A stretch of 64,000 nucleotides of DNA from Pseudomonas sp. PD9R (GTDB lineage Bacteria > Pseudomonadota > Gammaproteobacteria > Pseudomonadales > Pseudomonadaceae): assembly GCF_019200975.1 (NCBI RefSeq), contig NZ_JAHTMR010000004.1, positions 1 through 64,000 of the forward strand, in the 5' to 3' direction. A program made the position numbers and the translations under genes. Shown in pieces: positions 8,847-17,676 of this stretch (position 1 is the stretch's first letter; every line of letters begins with the position of its first letter). A model generated the notes under the pieces. The model did no database searches and had not been told where the DNA came from. It saw only the letters and a list, made by a program, of their open reading frames with translations.

Positions 8847-9875
8847 TCACACCGAAACGCGCCTTGTAGTCGACCCTCGCACAACCAACCGCGCCGAAAA
8901 ATCCAGCGTCCGCACCGCCCCGTCATCCCCACGCAAGCGCTTGAGCAAACACTCAAACGCACTGGCGCCAATTTCGCTGGTCGGCTGGGCGAGGGCGGTG
9001 ATGCCGGTGCCCACCAGCGGGTACCAATCCAGGTCATCGAGGGCAATCAGACCCACGTCTTCAAATAAATTGCATTTGAGTTCACGCAAGGCGTGGGTAC
9101 TGGCCAGCGCCGCAATCCCGTTCGCACAAAACAGCGCTTTCGGACCGGGGCCGGGCGTGTCGAGGAAGGTGTTCAGTTGGGCGGTGAGTTCGCTGCCGGT
9201 TTCGATCAGCGTGCCGCGAAGCATCGGGCGTTGCGCAATTTGTGTCTTGAAACTGGCGACTCGCTCAATCCGCGAACTGGTCCCGTCAAACGGTTCTGTC
9301 ACCAGCAACACATCGCGATAACCGCGCTCTTCAAGGTGGGCGAGGGCCATCTCGGCAGCGGCCGGATTATTCAGCCCGACCATGTCGCTCTCAAGGTGCT
9401 CGACCTTGCGATCCACCAGCACCAGCGGCATTTCCCGATGCAGTTCGAGCAATTCGTCGCGGTGATGACCGAGGGTGTTCACGATCAGGCCTTCGATGTT
9501 GTACGAGCGCAGCAGGGCCAAGTGTTGGCGCTCCTGCTCGTCGTCGCGGTCGGTGTTGCACACCACCAAGCTGTAGCCGTACTGACGGCAGGCGGTTTCC
9601 ACCCCGTGCATCACGGCAATCGAATAAGGGTTACGGATATCGGCCACCAGCATGCCGATCAGGCGGGTACGCCCACGCTTCAGGCCGCGGGCCATCTGGT
9701 TCGGGCGATAGCCCAGTTCGGCAATTGATTGTTCGATGCGCTGGGCAATGGCATCGGAAAGCAGGGCGCGATCATCGCCGATAAACCGCGAGACGCTGGC
9801 CTTGGAGACCTTGGCGTGTTCGGCCACGTCGAGCATGGTCACGCGGCTGCGCTGGGCGGCGGAAAAATCGTTCAC
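8847..9875 (-). CDS. ptxS: PtxS, LacI-family repressor of the kgu genes
   Basis: Transcriptional regulator of 342 residues. The N-terminal LacI helix-turn-helix (TMLDVAEHAKVSKASVSRFI, about residues 13-32) is followed by the hinge helix (PNQMARGLKRGRT) and a periplasmic-binding-protein-like effector domain from about residue 62. It sits directly upstream of kguEKTD and has the same 14-bp operator in its own upstream region, so it should repress itself and the operon. The layout matches ptxS-kgu loci of P. putida and P. aeruginosa. Confidence 0.92.
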   Translation of the reverse strand: MNDFSAAQRSRVTMLDVAEHAKVSKASVSRFIGDDRALLSDAIAQRIEQSIAELGYRPNQMARGLKRGRTRLIGMLVADIRNPYSIAVMHGVETACRQYGYSLVVCNTDRDDEQERQHLALLRSYNIEGLIVNTLGHHRDELLELHREMPLVLVDRKVEHLESDMVGLNNPAAAEMALAHLEERGYRDVLLVTEPFDGTSSRIERVASFKTQIAQRPMLRGTLIETGSELTAQLNTFLDTPGPGPKALFCANGIAALASTHALRELKCNLFEDVGLIALDDLDWYPLVGTGITALAQPTSEIGASAFECLLKRLRGDDGAVRTLDFSARLVVRGSTTRRVSV

Positions 9876-9927
9876 GGGCTGAAACCTTCTTATTGGATTT
9901 ATAAGGTTTGTGCTTTTGACTTAGCAC

Positions 9928-9941
9928 TGAAACCGGTTTCA
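9928..9941. promoter_or_regulatory. PtxS operator upstream of ptxS (autoregulation)
   Basis: Second perfect copy of TGAAACCGGTTTCA, 53-66 bases upstream of the ptxS ATG. Identical over all 14 bases to the site before kguE. Confidence 0.93.
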
Positions 9942-10013
9942 GAAGACACCAAAAACAAATACGCCGTCAAGTGGCGGGTGCACCCACAGGCGATTTACAC
10001 CGACGGGCGGCAA

Positions 10014-10622
10014 TCAGGCCAGCACACTCAGCCAGGCCGAACCCAGCAGCAACAAGGCCATGCAGCGGTTGAAACGCTGCATGGCGAGGGGGGAGCGCAA
10101 CCAGCGATTGGAACCTGCGCCGAGCAAGGCCCAAACAGTCAGGCATGGCAAGGAAATCAAGAAAAACACCAGCGACAGGACCATCACATGCACAAATCGG
10201 TCTTCGCCCACGCCGGCGAACACGCTGACCACCGCCAACGCCATCATCCAGGTTTTCGGGTTGATCCATTGCAAACCCGCAGCGCCGAGTACTCCGAGAC
10301 GTGTTTGGGTTTTCTGTGTGGAGATAGCCGCCGCCGGAGCGCGGAAAATCTGCCAGGCCAGATAGCTCAGCCACGCCACGCCGGCCCATTGCATAAACGT
10401 CTGCAGGGCAGGCCAGGCGGTCAATGTCGTACCGGCGCCAGTGCCGACCAACAACACAAGAACGGCAGCACTGGCACAGGCGCCGAAGATGATGGGGACG
10501 GCAGCCGCCAGACCAAATCGGGCACTGTTGCTCAACACCAGAATGTTGGTCGGGCCGGGCGTGATCGAAGCCACAAAAGCAAACAGCAGGAAGGGCAGTA
10601 ACGTCGGGAAAGAGGACAGCAT
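10014..10622 (-). CDS. LysE/RhtB-family exporter
   Basis: Predicted inner-membrane amino acid or metabolite exporter of 202 residues with about six membrane helices. The N-terminal ASITPGPTNILVLSNSARFG is the LysE signature (PGPxxxxV). ATG 10622 is preferred because GGAG lies ten bases upstream; an upstream GTG adds 14 polar residues that would precede helix 1. The AraC regulator gene ends 52 bases upstream on the same strand, suggesting control of this exporter. The substrate cannot be told from sequence. Confidence 0.88.
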   Translation of the reverse strand: MLSSFPTLLPFLLFAFVASITPGPTNILVLSNSARFGLAAAVPIIFGACASAAVLVLLVGTGAGTTLTAWPALQTFMQWAGVAWLSYLAWQIFRAPAAAISTQKTQTRLGVLGAAGLQWINPKTWMMALAVVSVFAGVGEDRFVHVMVLSLVFFLISLPCLTVWALLGAGSNRWLRSPLAMQRFNRCMALLLLGSAWLSVLA

Positions 10623-10674
10623 CGCGGGATAACTCCGGTGAAGATCGGTGATGTCGATCTTCACAATCCGCGGT

Positions 10675-11514
10675 TTACCTGTCTGGAAGATTTGAGCAGC
10701 GCTTGCGGTACAGCGCCGGCGTCAAGCCGTAGGCGCGCACAAACCAGCGCCCCAAGTGGCTCTGATCGGCAAAGCCCAGCGTCATGGCCACTGTCGCGGG
10801 TTGTTCACCCGCAGCGAGCATTCGCCGTGCGGTGGCCAGGCGCAATTGCACCAGATAGGCGTGCGGCGCTAATCCATAAGCAGCCTTGAAGGCGCGGGTC
10901 AGACGGAAGCGGTCGACGCCGGTTGTCGCAGCCAGTTGGTCGAGGCCGATGTCGCAATGGGCATTGGCGTGCAGATAGTCGCGCGCCTGTTGTGCCACTC
11001 GCGGCAGACGCGGATCTTCGGCGTATCGGGCGCGCCATTGCAGGTGGCTGGTCAGGCGTTCGAGTAAACCGTCGAGAGCCGTTTGCCGAACGATTTTAAG
11101 TTCACCGCGATGCAGGGTTTCGAATGCCAGGCTGGTGGCTTCGGCCAAACGAATGTCGGTGGTCAGGGTGTTGGCGAAGCTCAACTGGCTGTTGTCGGGC
11201 GCATTGTGGAACACGGCAGCGAGTTCGCGCTGCAACCACTGCGGGTCGAGGTACAGCATGCGATAGGTAAAACCGTCCTCGGTTGGGGCTTCACCGTCGT
11301 GAATGTCTCCCGGTTCGAGCAAGAACACCTTGCCCGGCGTGCTTTGGTGTTTGGCCCGCCGGCAATTGAATTGCTGAACCCCTTGCTCGGTGACGCCTAC
11401 CAGGTAGCTGTCATGCCAGTGCGGATCGTAGGCATGGCCCTCGAAATGCGCGCGCAGGGTCTCGATGCCGGTATCGGCATCCTGGGCCAGGTCGATCCAG
11501 TTGTGAGAAGTCAT
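10675..11514 (-). CDS. AraC-family regulator with cupin-type sensor
   Basis: Transcription regulator of 279 residues. The N-terminal cupin-like ligand domain (HWHDSYLVGV, EPGDIHDGEAP) covers about residues 1-140. Two C-terminal helix-turn-helix motifs (IGLDQLAATTGVDRFRLTRAF and PATVAMTLGFADQSHLGRWF) cover about 185-275. ATG 11514 was chosen over an upstream codon because the cupin domain begins within a few residues of it. Its tandem position suggests it regulates the LysE exporter, a common pairing; the effector is unknown. Confidence 0.88.
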   Translation of the reverse strand: MTSHNWIDLAQDADTGIETLRAHFEGHAYDPHWHDSYLVGVTEQGVQQFNCRRAKHQSTPGKVFLLEPGDIHDGEAPTEDGFTYRMLYLDPQWLQRELAAVFHNAPDNSQLSFANTLTTDIRLAEATSLAFETLHRGELKIVRQTALDGLLERLTSHLQWRARYAEDPRLPRVAQQARDYLHANAHCDIGLDQLAATTGVDRFRLTRAFKAAYGLAPHAYLVQLRLATARRMLAAGEQPATVAMTLGFADQSHLGRWFVRAYGLTPALYRKRCSNLPDR

Positions 11515-11590
11515 GCGGCACCTGCGCGGCGGTTTTACCGAGCCATTAAACGCCAGCACCCAAAGCGATGACTAGAACGTTTGTGCGCTA

Positions 11591-12232
11591 TCAGTTGAAC
11601 AACCCCGCGGCAATGTTGATCGAGAACCCGAGAATCGCAGTGTTGAATAAAAAACCGATCAGCGATTGCGCCAGTACGATTTTGCGCATGTCACGGGTCG
11701 CCACGCCGACATCGGCGGTCTGCACCGCCACGCCGATGGTGAACGAGAAATACAGGAAGTCCCAGTAATTGGGCGTCGTCAGGCCCTCGGCAAAACGCAG
11801 TGCCGGTTCTTTGCCTTCCCAGGTGTAAAACAACCGCGCGTAATGCACGCTGAAAATCACCCCGATCAGCAACCATGAGCCGATCACCGTCAGCGCGGTA
11901 AAGCCGTAATGCAGCAACTTGCGAGCGGTTTCCAGATCTTTGCTGCCGGCCAGTTCGAAGGTGATGGTCGCCAGGCTGGCAATTGCCGCAATGCACACGA
12001 CGAACAGCACGAGGCCGGCGTTTTCGTCCTCGATCTCGGCGATGCGTTTCACATCCGCCGCTTTGGAGCGTACGACAAGCCAGAACATCAGGATCAGGTA
12101 TGCCCAGACCCCGACATTCCAGCCGAAGAGTATTTTGCTGATGATCGAATCGGCCGGAACCAGAATGCCCACCGCGATACCGAGGGTCATGGCCGCAGAC
12201 AGGCGAGGGTGGGTGTGGGTGAGAAAGGACAT
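11591..12232 (-). CDS. DUF1345 integral membrane protein
   Basis: Protein of 213 residues with five or six predicted membrane helices, of family DUF1345 (PF07077). The conserved [27 protein letters not shown] segment at about 155-181 resembles the pore loop of ion-channel-like proteins. The function is not known. It stands between the AraC gene and the efflux pump and shows no operon link to either. Confidence 0.8.
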   Translation of the reverse strand: MSFLTHTHPRLSAAMTLGIAVGILVPADSIISKILFGWNVGVWAYLILMFWLVVRSKAADVKRIAEIEDENAGLVLFVVCIAAIASLATITFELAGSKDLETARKLLHYGFTALTVIGSWLLIGVIFSVHYARLFYTWEGKEPALRFAEGLTTPNYWDFLYFSFTIGVAVQTADVGVATRDMRKIVLAQSLIGFLFNTAILGFSINIAAGLFN

Positions 12233-12286
12233 GTGCGCTCACAGAAGCAGAAGTATCCCCACCATAGCCCAGGTAAACACGCTTTG

Positions 12287-12403
12287 TGTAGGCGCTATGT
12301 AGGAGCTGTCGAGTGAAACGAGGCTGCGATCTTTTGATCTCGTTTTTTAAAAAAAATCAAAAGATCGTCCGAACGCGGCCCGAGCCTGCGGCCGCTCCTA
12401 CAG
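12287..12403. repeat. REP family A doublet, chimeric variant
   Basis: The left copy carries the insert-like variant gtcgagtgaaacgaggctgc in place of the usual gccgcaggctgc; the right copy (about 12357-12403) is also rearranged, with gatcgtccgaacgcggcccgag. Lies between the DUF1345 gene and the 3' end of the efflux pump. Confidence 0.75.
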
Positions 12404-12416
12404 GGGATGTGTTGGG

Positions 12417-15400
12417 TCAGGTGTTCTTGTGGCGTTTGCGCACCAATTTCATCACCACCACAAAAAACACCGGCACGAACACCACGGCCAACGTCGCCGT
12501 GATCATCCCACCAATCACCCCGGTGCCGATGGCTTGCTGGCTCGCCGAGCTGGCGCCGGTGGCAATCGCCAGCGGTACCACGCCAAGGATGAAGGCCAGG
12601 GAAGTCATGACAATCGGCCGCAGTCGCAGGCGCGCGGCTTGCAGTGTGGCGTCGATCAGGTCGTGGCCTTCGTCGTACAGGCTCTTGGCGAACTCGATGA
12701 TCAGGATCGCGTTCTTCGCCGATAACCCGATAATAGTGATCAGCCCGACCTTGAAGAACACATCGTTAGGCATTCCGCGCAAGGTCACGGCCAGCACTGC
12801 GCCGAGCACGCCCAGCGGCACGACCAAAAGCACCGAGGTCGGAATCGACCAGCTCTCGTACAGCGCCGCCAAACACAGGAACACGATCAACAGCGACAGA
12901 CCGAGCAGGATCGGCGCCTGGCTGCCGGACAAACGTTCCTGCAACGACAACCCGGTCCACTCCTGCCCCAGCCCCGCAGGCCCCAAGGCCACCAGGCGTT
13001 CGATTTCCGCCATGGCTTCACCGGTGCTGTGGCTGGGCTTCGGTTCACCGGAAATACTGATCGCCGGGTAGCCGTTATAGCGAGTCAATTGCGCCGGGCC
13101 CTGGGTCCATTTGGCCTGGACGAACGCTGACAACGGCACCATTTTTCCGGCGTTGTTGCGCACGTGAATCTTCAGCAGGTCCGCCACCTGGCTGCGCTGA
13201 TCACCTTCAGCTTGCACCACCACCCGCTGCATCCGCCCCTGATTGGGGAAGTCGTTGATGTAAGCCGAACCGACGGCCGTGGACAGCACGCTGCCGATGT
13301 CGGAAAACGACACGCCCAGCGCATTCGCCTGTTTACGGTCGACGATCAATTGCACCTGCGGCGCTTCGGCCAATGCACTTTCGCGCACGTTCATCAGGAT
13401 CGGGCTCTTCTCGGCAGCCGCCAGCAACTCGCTGCGCGCCTGCATCAATGTGGCATGCCCGAGGCCGCCGCGATCCTGCAAGCGAAACTCGAAACCGCTG
13501 GAGGTGCCGAGTCCGTCGACGGGGGGCGGCAGCACGGAAAAGGCCATCGCGTCCTTGATCTGGCTCAACGCGATGTTGGCCCGGTCGGCAATCGAACTGG
13601 CCGAGTCGTCGGCACCGCGTGCGGACCAGTCTTTCAACGTGGTAAACGTCAACGCCGCGTTCTGGCCGCTGCCGGAAAAGCTGAAGCCGAGAATCACCGT
13701 GCTGTCGCCCACGCCGGGTTCGGTGGCGTTGTGCGCTTCGATCTGCTCGACCACCTGCACCGTGCGGTTCTTGCTTGCGCCCGGTGGCAGTTGAATGTCA
13801 GTGATGATGTAACCCTGGTCTTCCACCGGCAGGAACGAAGAGGGCAGGCGACTGAAGCACACCCCCAAACCAATCAACAGCACGCCATAGATCAGCAGGT
13901 AACGCCCGCTGCGTTTTAACGCGTAGGCAACCCAACTCTGATAGCGCTCGGTGAACGCATCGAAACGGCGGTTGAACCAGCCGAAGAAACCACGTTTTTC
14001 GTGATGCTCGCCTTGGGCAATCGGCTTGAGCAAGGTCGCGCAAAGCGCCGGAGTCAACGTCAGGGCGAGGAAGGCCGAGAACAGAATCGAAGTGGCCATG
14101 GACAAAGAAAACTGCCGGTAAATCACCCCGACCGATCCCTGCATGAACGCCATTGGGATGAACACGGCCACCAGCACCAGCGTAATGCCGATGATCGCCC
14201 CGGTGATCTGCTTCATCGCCTTGCGCGTCGCTTCCTTGGGCGACAGGCCTTCAGTGGCCATGATCCGCTCGACGTTCTCCACCACCACGATCGCATCGTC
14301 CACCAGGATGCCAATCGCCAGGACCATGCCAAACATGGTCAGCACGTTGATCGAGAAGCCCAGCGCCAACATGGTCGCGAACGTGCCCATCAGCGCCACC
14401 GGCACCACCAGCGTTGGGATCAGCGTGTAACGGATGTTTTGCAGGAACAGGAACATGACGGCAAACACCAGCAACATCGCCTCGCCCAAGGTGTAAACCA
14501 CTTTGGTGATCGAGACTTTGACGAAGGGCGAGGTGTCGTAGGGAATCTTGTATTCCACGCCCGCCGGGAAGTAGCGCGATAGTTCATCCATCTTCGCCCG
14601 CACCAGCGTCGCTGTGCTCAGGGCATTGGCGCCCGGCGACAATTGCACGCCGACGGCCGTCGACGGTTTGCCGTTCAGCCGCGTAGAGAACTGATACTCC
14701 TGACTGCCGATCTCAACCCTGGCGACATCACCGACGCGCACGGTGGAACCATCAGGATTGGCTTTGAGCACGATGTCGGCGAACTCTTCGGGCATCGACA
14801 ACTGGCCCTTCACCAGAATGGTCGCGGTGATTTCCTGGGTGGTGCGGCTGGGCAAGTCGCCAATGCTACCGGCTGACACCTGAGCGTTTTGAGCAACGAT
14901 AGCGGCGTTGACGTCGCCCGGCGTGAGGTTGAAACCGACCAGTTTTTGCGGGTCGATCCAGATGCGCATCGCCCGTTCAGCGCCGTACAGTTGCGCCTTG
15001 CCGACGCCGTCCAGGCGCTTGATCTCATTCATGACGTTTCGCGCCAGGTAATCGCTGAGCGCAACGTCATCGAGCTTGCCATCGCTGGAGGTAAGGGTGA
15101 TCAGCAACAGGAAACCGGCAGACACTTTCTCTACCTGCAAACCTTGTTGGTTCACCGCTTGCGGCAGGCGCGACTCGACGATTTTCAGGCGGTTCTGCAC
15201 ATCGACCTGGGCCATTTCCGGGTCGGTGCCGGGCTGGAAAGTCGCCTTGATCGTCGCGCTGCCGAGGCTGCTTTGGGATTCGAAGTACAGCAAGTGGTCA
15301 GCGCCGTTGAGTTCTTCCTCAATCAGGCTGACAACGCTCTCGTCCACGGTCTGCGCCGAAGCGCCCGGGTACGTTGCGTTGATTTCGATTTGTGGCGGCG

Positions 15401-15515
15401 CGACGTCGGGGTACTGCGCCACCGGCAACTGCGGAATGGCCAATGCACCGGCCAGCAAGATGAACAGTGCGACCACCCAGGCAAACACCGGTCGGTCGAT
15501 AAAGAACTGCGGCAT
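12417..15515 (-). CDS. RND efflux pump, HAE1 family (MexD-like)
   Basis: Inner-membrane proton-driven drug exporter of 1032 residues, the pump part of a tripartite complex. The N-terminus MPQFFIDRPVFAWVVALFI, the motif GILVDDAIVVVENVER in helix 4 (with the proton-relay Asp pair) and the two large periplasmic loops after helices 1 and 7 are typical. Sequence by eye is closest to MexD. It follows the adaptor gene by 15 bases. No outer-membrane channel gene is present, so it must borrow one such as OprM or OprN. Substrates are not predictable. Confidence 0.93.
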   Translation of the reverse strand: MPQFFIDRPVFAWVVALFILLAGALAIPQLPVAQYPDVAPPQIEINATYPGASAQTVDESVVSLIEEELNGADHLLYFESQSSLGSATIKATFQPGTDPEMAQVDVQNRLKIVESRLPQAVNQQGLQVEKVSAGFLLLITLTSSDGKLDDVALSDYLARNVMNEIKRLDGVGKAQLYGAERAMRIWIDPQKLVGFNLTPGDVNAAIVAQNAQVSAGSIGDLPSRTTQEITATILVKGQLSMPEEFADIVLKANPDGSTVRVGDVARVEIGSQEYQFSTRLNGKPSTAVGVQLSPGANALSTATLVRAKMDELSRYFPAGVEYKIPYDTSPFVKVSITKVVYTLGEAMLLVFAVMFLFLQNIRYTLIPTLVVPVALMGTFATMLALGFSINVLTMFGMVLAIGILVDDAIVVVENVERIMATEGLSPKEATRKAMKQITGAIIGITLVLVAVFIPMAFMQGSVGVIYRQFSLSMATSILFSAFLALTLTPALCATLLKPIAQGEHHEKRGFFGWFNRRFDAFTERYQSWVAYALKRSGRYLLIYGVLLIGLGVCFSRLPSSFLPVEDQGYIITDIQLPPGASKNRTVQVVEQIEAHNATEPGVGDSTVILGFSFSGSGQNAALTFTTLKDWSARGADDSASSIADRANIALSQIKDAMAFSVLPPPVDGLGTSSGFEFRLQDRGGLGHATLMQARSELLAAAEKSPILMNVRESALAEAPQVQLIVDRKQANALGVSFSDIGSVLSTAVGSAYINDFPNQGRMQRVVVQAEGDQRSQVADLLKIHVRNNAGKMVPLSAFVQAKWTQGPAQLTRYNGYPAISISGEPKPSHSTGEAMAEIERLVALGPAGLGQEWTGLSLQERLSGSQAPILLGLSLLIVFLCLAALYESWSIPTSVLLVVPLGVLGAVLAVTLRGMPNDVFFKVGLITIIGLSAKNAILIIEFAKSLYDEGHDLIDATLQAARLRLRPIVMTSLAFILGVVPLAIATGASSASQQAIGTGVIGGMITATLAVVFVPVFFVVVMKLVRKRHKNT

Positions 15516-15530
15516 AAAAAAGCGTCCTGC

Positions 15531-16688
15531 TTACTGGCCAGAAACCTGGGCAAGTGGAAGAGGGGAGTCGTCGATCTGCACTTTTTCGCCGGGGCGCGCA
15601 TGTTGCAGGCCTTCGATGACGATGCGGTCACCGGGCTTGAGTCCGCCGGTGACGACCCACCGATCGTTCTGCACCGGGCCCAGTTCGACCGGTTGCAGCC
15701 CGACCCGTAGTTCGTCGTCGAGCAGCAGCACTTGCGCCACACCCGCGCTGTCACGCTGGATGGCCCGCTGTGGCACGCTGATGCCTTGCTGATTGACCGC
15801 TTGCTCCAGGCGTACACGCACGAAACTACCGGGGAGCAGGTCGAGGTCCGGGTTGGGGAACTCGCTGCGCAGGATGATCTGCCCGGTGCCCGGATCGACC
15901 GTGATGTCGGTAAACAGCAGCTTGCCCGGTAATGGATAGAAACTGCCGTCGTCCTGAATCAGCGTGGCTTTGGCTTGTCCCTGACCGACTTCTTTCAATT
16001 GGCCGGAACGGAACGCGCGGCGCAGTTCGTTGAGCTCGCGGGTCGATTGGGTCAGGTCGGCGTGAATCGGGTTCAGTTGCTGAATCAATGCCAGCGGCGT
16101 GGTTTCGTTCTGCCCGACCAGTGCGCCTTCGGTCACCAGTGCGCGGCCAATGCGTCCGGAAATCGGTGCGGTGACGGTGGCGTAACCGAGGTTCAATTTC
16201 GCTCGTTCCAAGGCAGCCTTGTTGGCCGCGACATCAGCGGCGGTTTGCCGCGCATTGGCCCGGGCGTTGTCGTAGTCCTGGCCGCTGATGGCCTTGTCGT
16301 CGATCAACTGGGCGTAGCGCTGTTCTTGCAGCCTGGCCTGGAACGCGTTGGCGTCGGCCTTGCGCAGCGCGGCTTCGGCACTGTCGAGGTCGGCTTTGAA
16401 CGGCGCGGGGTCGATGCGGAACAGCACGTCGCCCTTTTTCACGTCGCTGCCTTCACGAAAGGCACGTTGCAGCACCACACCGGCGACACGGGCGCGCACT
16501 TCGGCGATACGCGGCGCGGCAATCCTGCCGCTCAGTTCGCTGCTGATCGACAGCGGTCGGGCTTCGATGGTTTCGATGCGAACGGTGGCCAATGGCGCCT
16601 GTTCTTCGGCGTTGGAGGATTTGTCGCACGCGCTCAGCGTCAACGCCAGCGCCACGAGACTGAGCCTGGCAAGCAGATTCTTTGACAT
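15531..16688 (-). CDS. RND efflux periplasmic adaptor (MexC-like lipoprotein)
   Basis: Membrane fusion protein of 385 residues bridging the RND pump to an outer-membrane channel. A lipoprotein signal peptide ends in LTLSAC (Cys about residue 21). Then come a barrel-sandwich/lipoyl half (RVAGVVLQRAFREGSDVKKGD), a coiled-coil hairpin (about 95-165) and the second lipoyl half (YATVTAPISGRIGRALVTEGALVG). ATG 16688 puts the signal peptide at the start; an upstream codon would add nine residues. First gene of the pump operon, divergent from the two-component pair. Confidence 0.92.
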   Translation of the reverse strand: MSKNLLARLSLVALALTLSACDKSSNAEEQAPLATVRIETIEARPLSISSELSGRIAAPRIAEVRARVAGVVLQRAFREGSDVKKGDVLFRIDPAPFKADLDSAEAALRKADANAFQARLQEQRYAQLIDDKAISGQDYDNARANARQTAADVAANKAALERAKLNLGYATVTAPISGRIGRALVTEGALVGQNETTPLALIQQLNPIHADLTQSTRELNELRRAFRSGQLKEVGQGQAKATLIQDDGSFYPLPGKLLFTDITVDPGTGQIILRSEFPNPDLDLLPGSFVRVRLEQAVNQQGISVPQRAIQRDSAGVAQVLLLDDELRVGLQPVELGPVQNDRWVVTGGLKPGDRIVIEGLQHARPGEKVQIDDSPLPLAQVSGQ

Positions 16689-16847
16689 GAATGACCCCAA
16701 TAATGACCCCAGCATCCTACTGGGCGTCGGCGAGGGTAGCGGTGAAGCTTTGTAGGTGCTGTGTGAAATTGTGTAAGGGTTTTGCTCAGGTGGGCGTTCG
16801 GGCGTATATCCTTCTGGCCTTGAATCTTATTGCGCCTGTTATGCCGC

Positions 16848-16930
16848 CTTCGCGGGCAAGCCTCGCTCCTACAGGATTTGCGCGGTCCCGGATTGACGCA
16901 TGACCTGTAGGAGCGAGGCTTGCCCGCGAA
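16848..16930. repeat. REP family B inverted doublet
   Basis: cgcgggcaagcctcgctcc ... gcgaggcttgcccgcg inside the divergent promoter region between the efflux adaptor and the response regulator, about 40 bases from the regulator ATG. A REP pair in a divergent promoter gap is less usual than in 3' ends. Confidence 0.85.
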
Positions 16931-16970
16931 GAGGCGCTAATGGTCGCCACTGCACTTTCTGGAACACCCC

Positions 16971-17672
16971 ATGCCCAACATCCTCCTGGTCGAAGACGAC
17001 ACCGCACTCGCCGAGCTGATCGCCAGCTACCTGGAACGCAACGGTTACAGCGTCAATGTGATCGGTCGCGGTGATCAGGTGCGCGAGCGGGCGCGGGTCA
17101 GTCCGCCGGACCTGGTGATCCTTGACCTGATGCTGCCAGGGCTCGATGGTCTGCAAGTCTGTCGCTTGCTGCGCGCCGATTCGGCGACGCTGCCGATCCT
17201 GATGCTCACGGCCCGTGACGACAGCCACGATCAAGTGTTAGGCCTGGAAATGGGCGCCGACGACTACGTCACCAAGCCCTGCGAACCGCGAGTGTTGCTG
17301 GCACGAGTGCGCACCTTGTTGCGGCGCAGCAGCCTCGGCGAACCGCAGACCGCTAACGACCGAATTCTAGTGGGCAACCTGTGCATCGACCTGTCCGAGC
17401 GCACGGTGACCTGGCGCGATCAATTGGTGGAGCTGTCCAGCGGCGAATACAACCTGCTGGTGGTGCTGGCCCGGCATGCCGGCGAAGTATTAAGCCGCGA
17501 CCAGATTCTGCAACGCCTGCGCGGTATCGAATTCAACGGCACCGACCGCTCGGTGGACGTGGCGATTTCCAAATTGCGGCGCAAGTTCGACGACAACGCG
17601 GGCGAGGCGCGCAAGATCAAAACGGTGTGGGGCAAGGGTTACCTGTTCAGCCGTTCCGAGTGGGAATGCTGA
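16971..17672 (+). CDS. OmpR-family response regulator (RstA-like)
   Basis: DNA-binding response regulator of 233 residues. The receiver domain has the phospho-acceptor D52 (LVILDLMLPG), T80 and K102; the winged-helix output domain covers about 130-230. The segment LRGIEFNGTDRSVDVAISKLRRKFDDNA...IKTVWGKGYLF follows E. coli RstA closely. The sensor kinase starts five bases after the stop. Divergent position next to the RND pump makes pump regulation plausible, but that is inference. Confidence 0.93.
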   Translation: MPNILLVEDDTALAELIASYLERNGYSVNVIGRGDQVRERARVSPPDLVILDLMLPGLDGLQVCRLLRADSATLPILMLTARDDSHDQVLGLEMGADDYVTKPCEPRVLLARVRTLLRRSSLGEPQTANDRILVGNLCIDLSERTVTWRDQLVELSSGEYNLLVVLARHAGEVLSRDQILQRLRGIEFNGTDRSVDVAISKLRRKFDDNAGEARKIKTVWGKGYLFSRSEWEC

Positions 17673-17676
17673 GACG

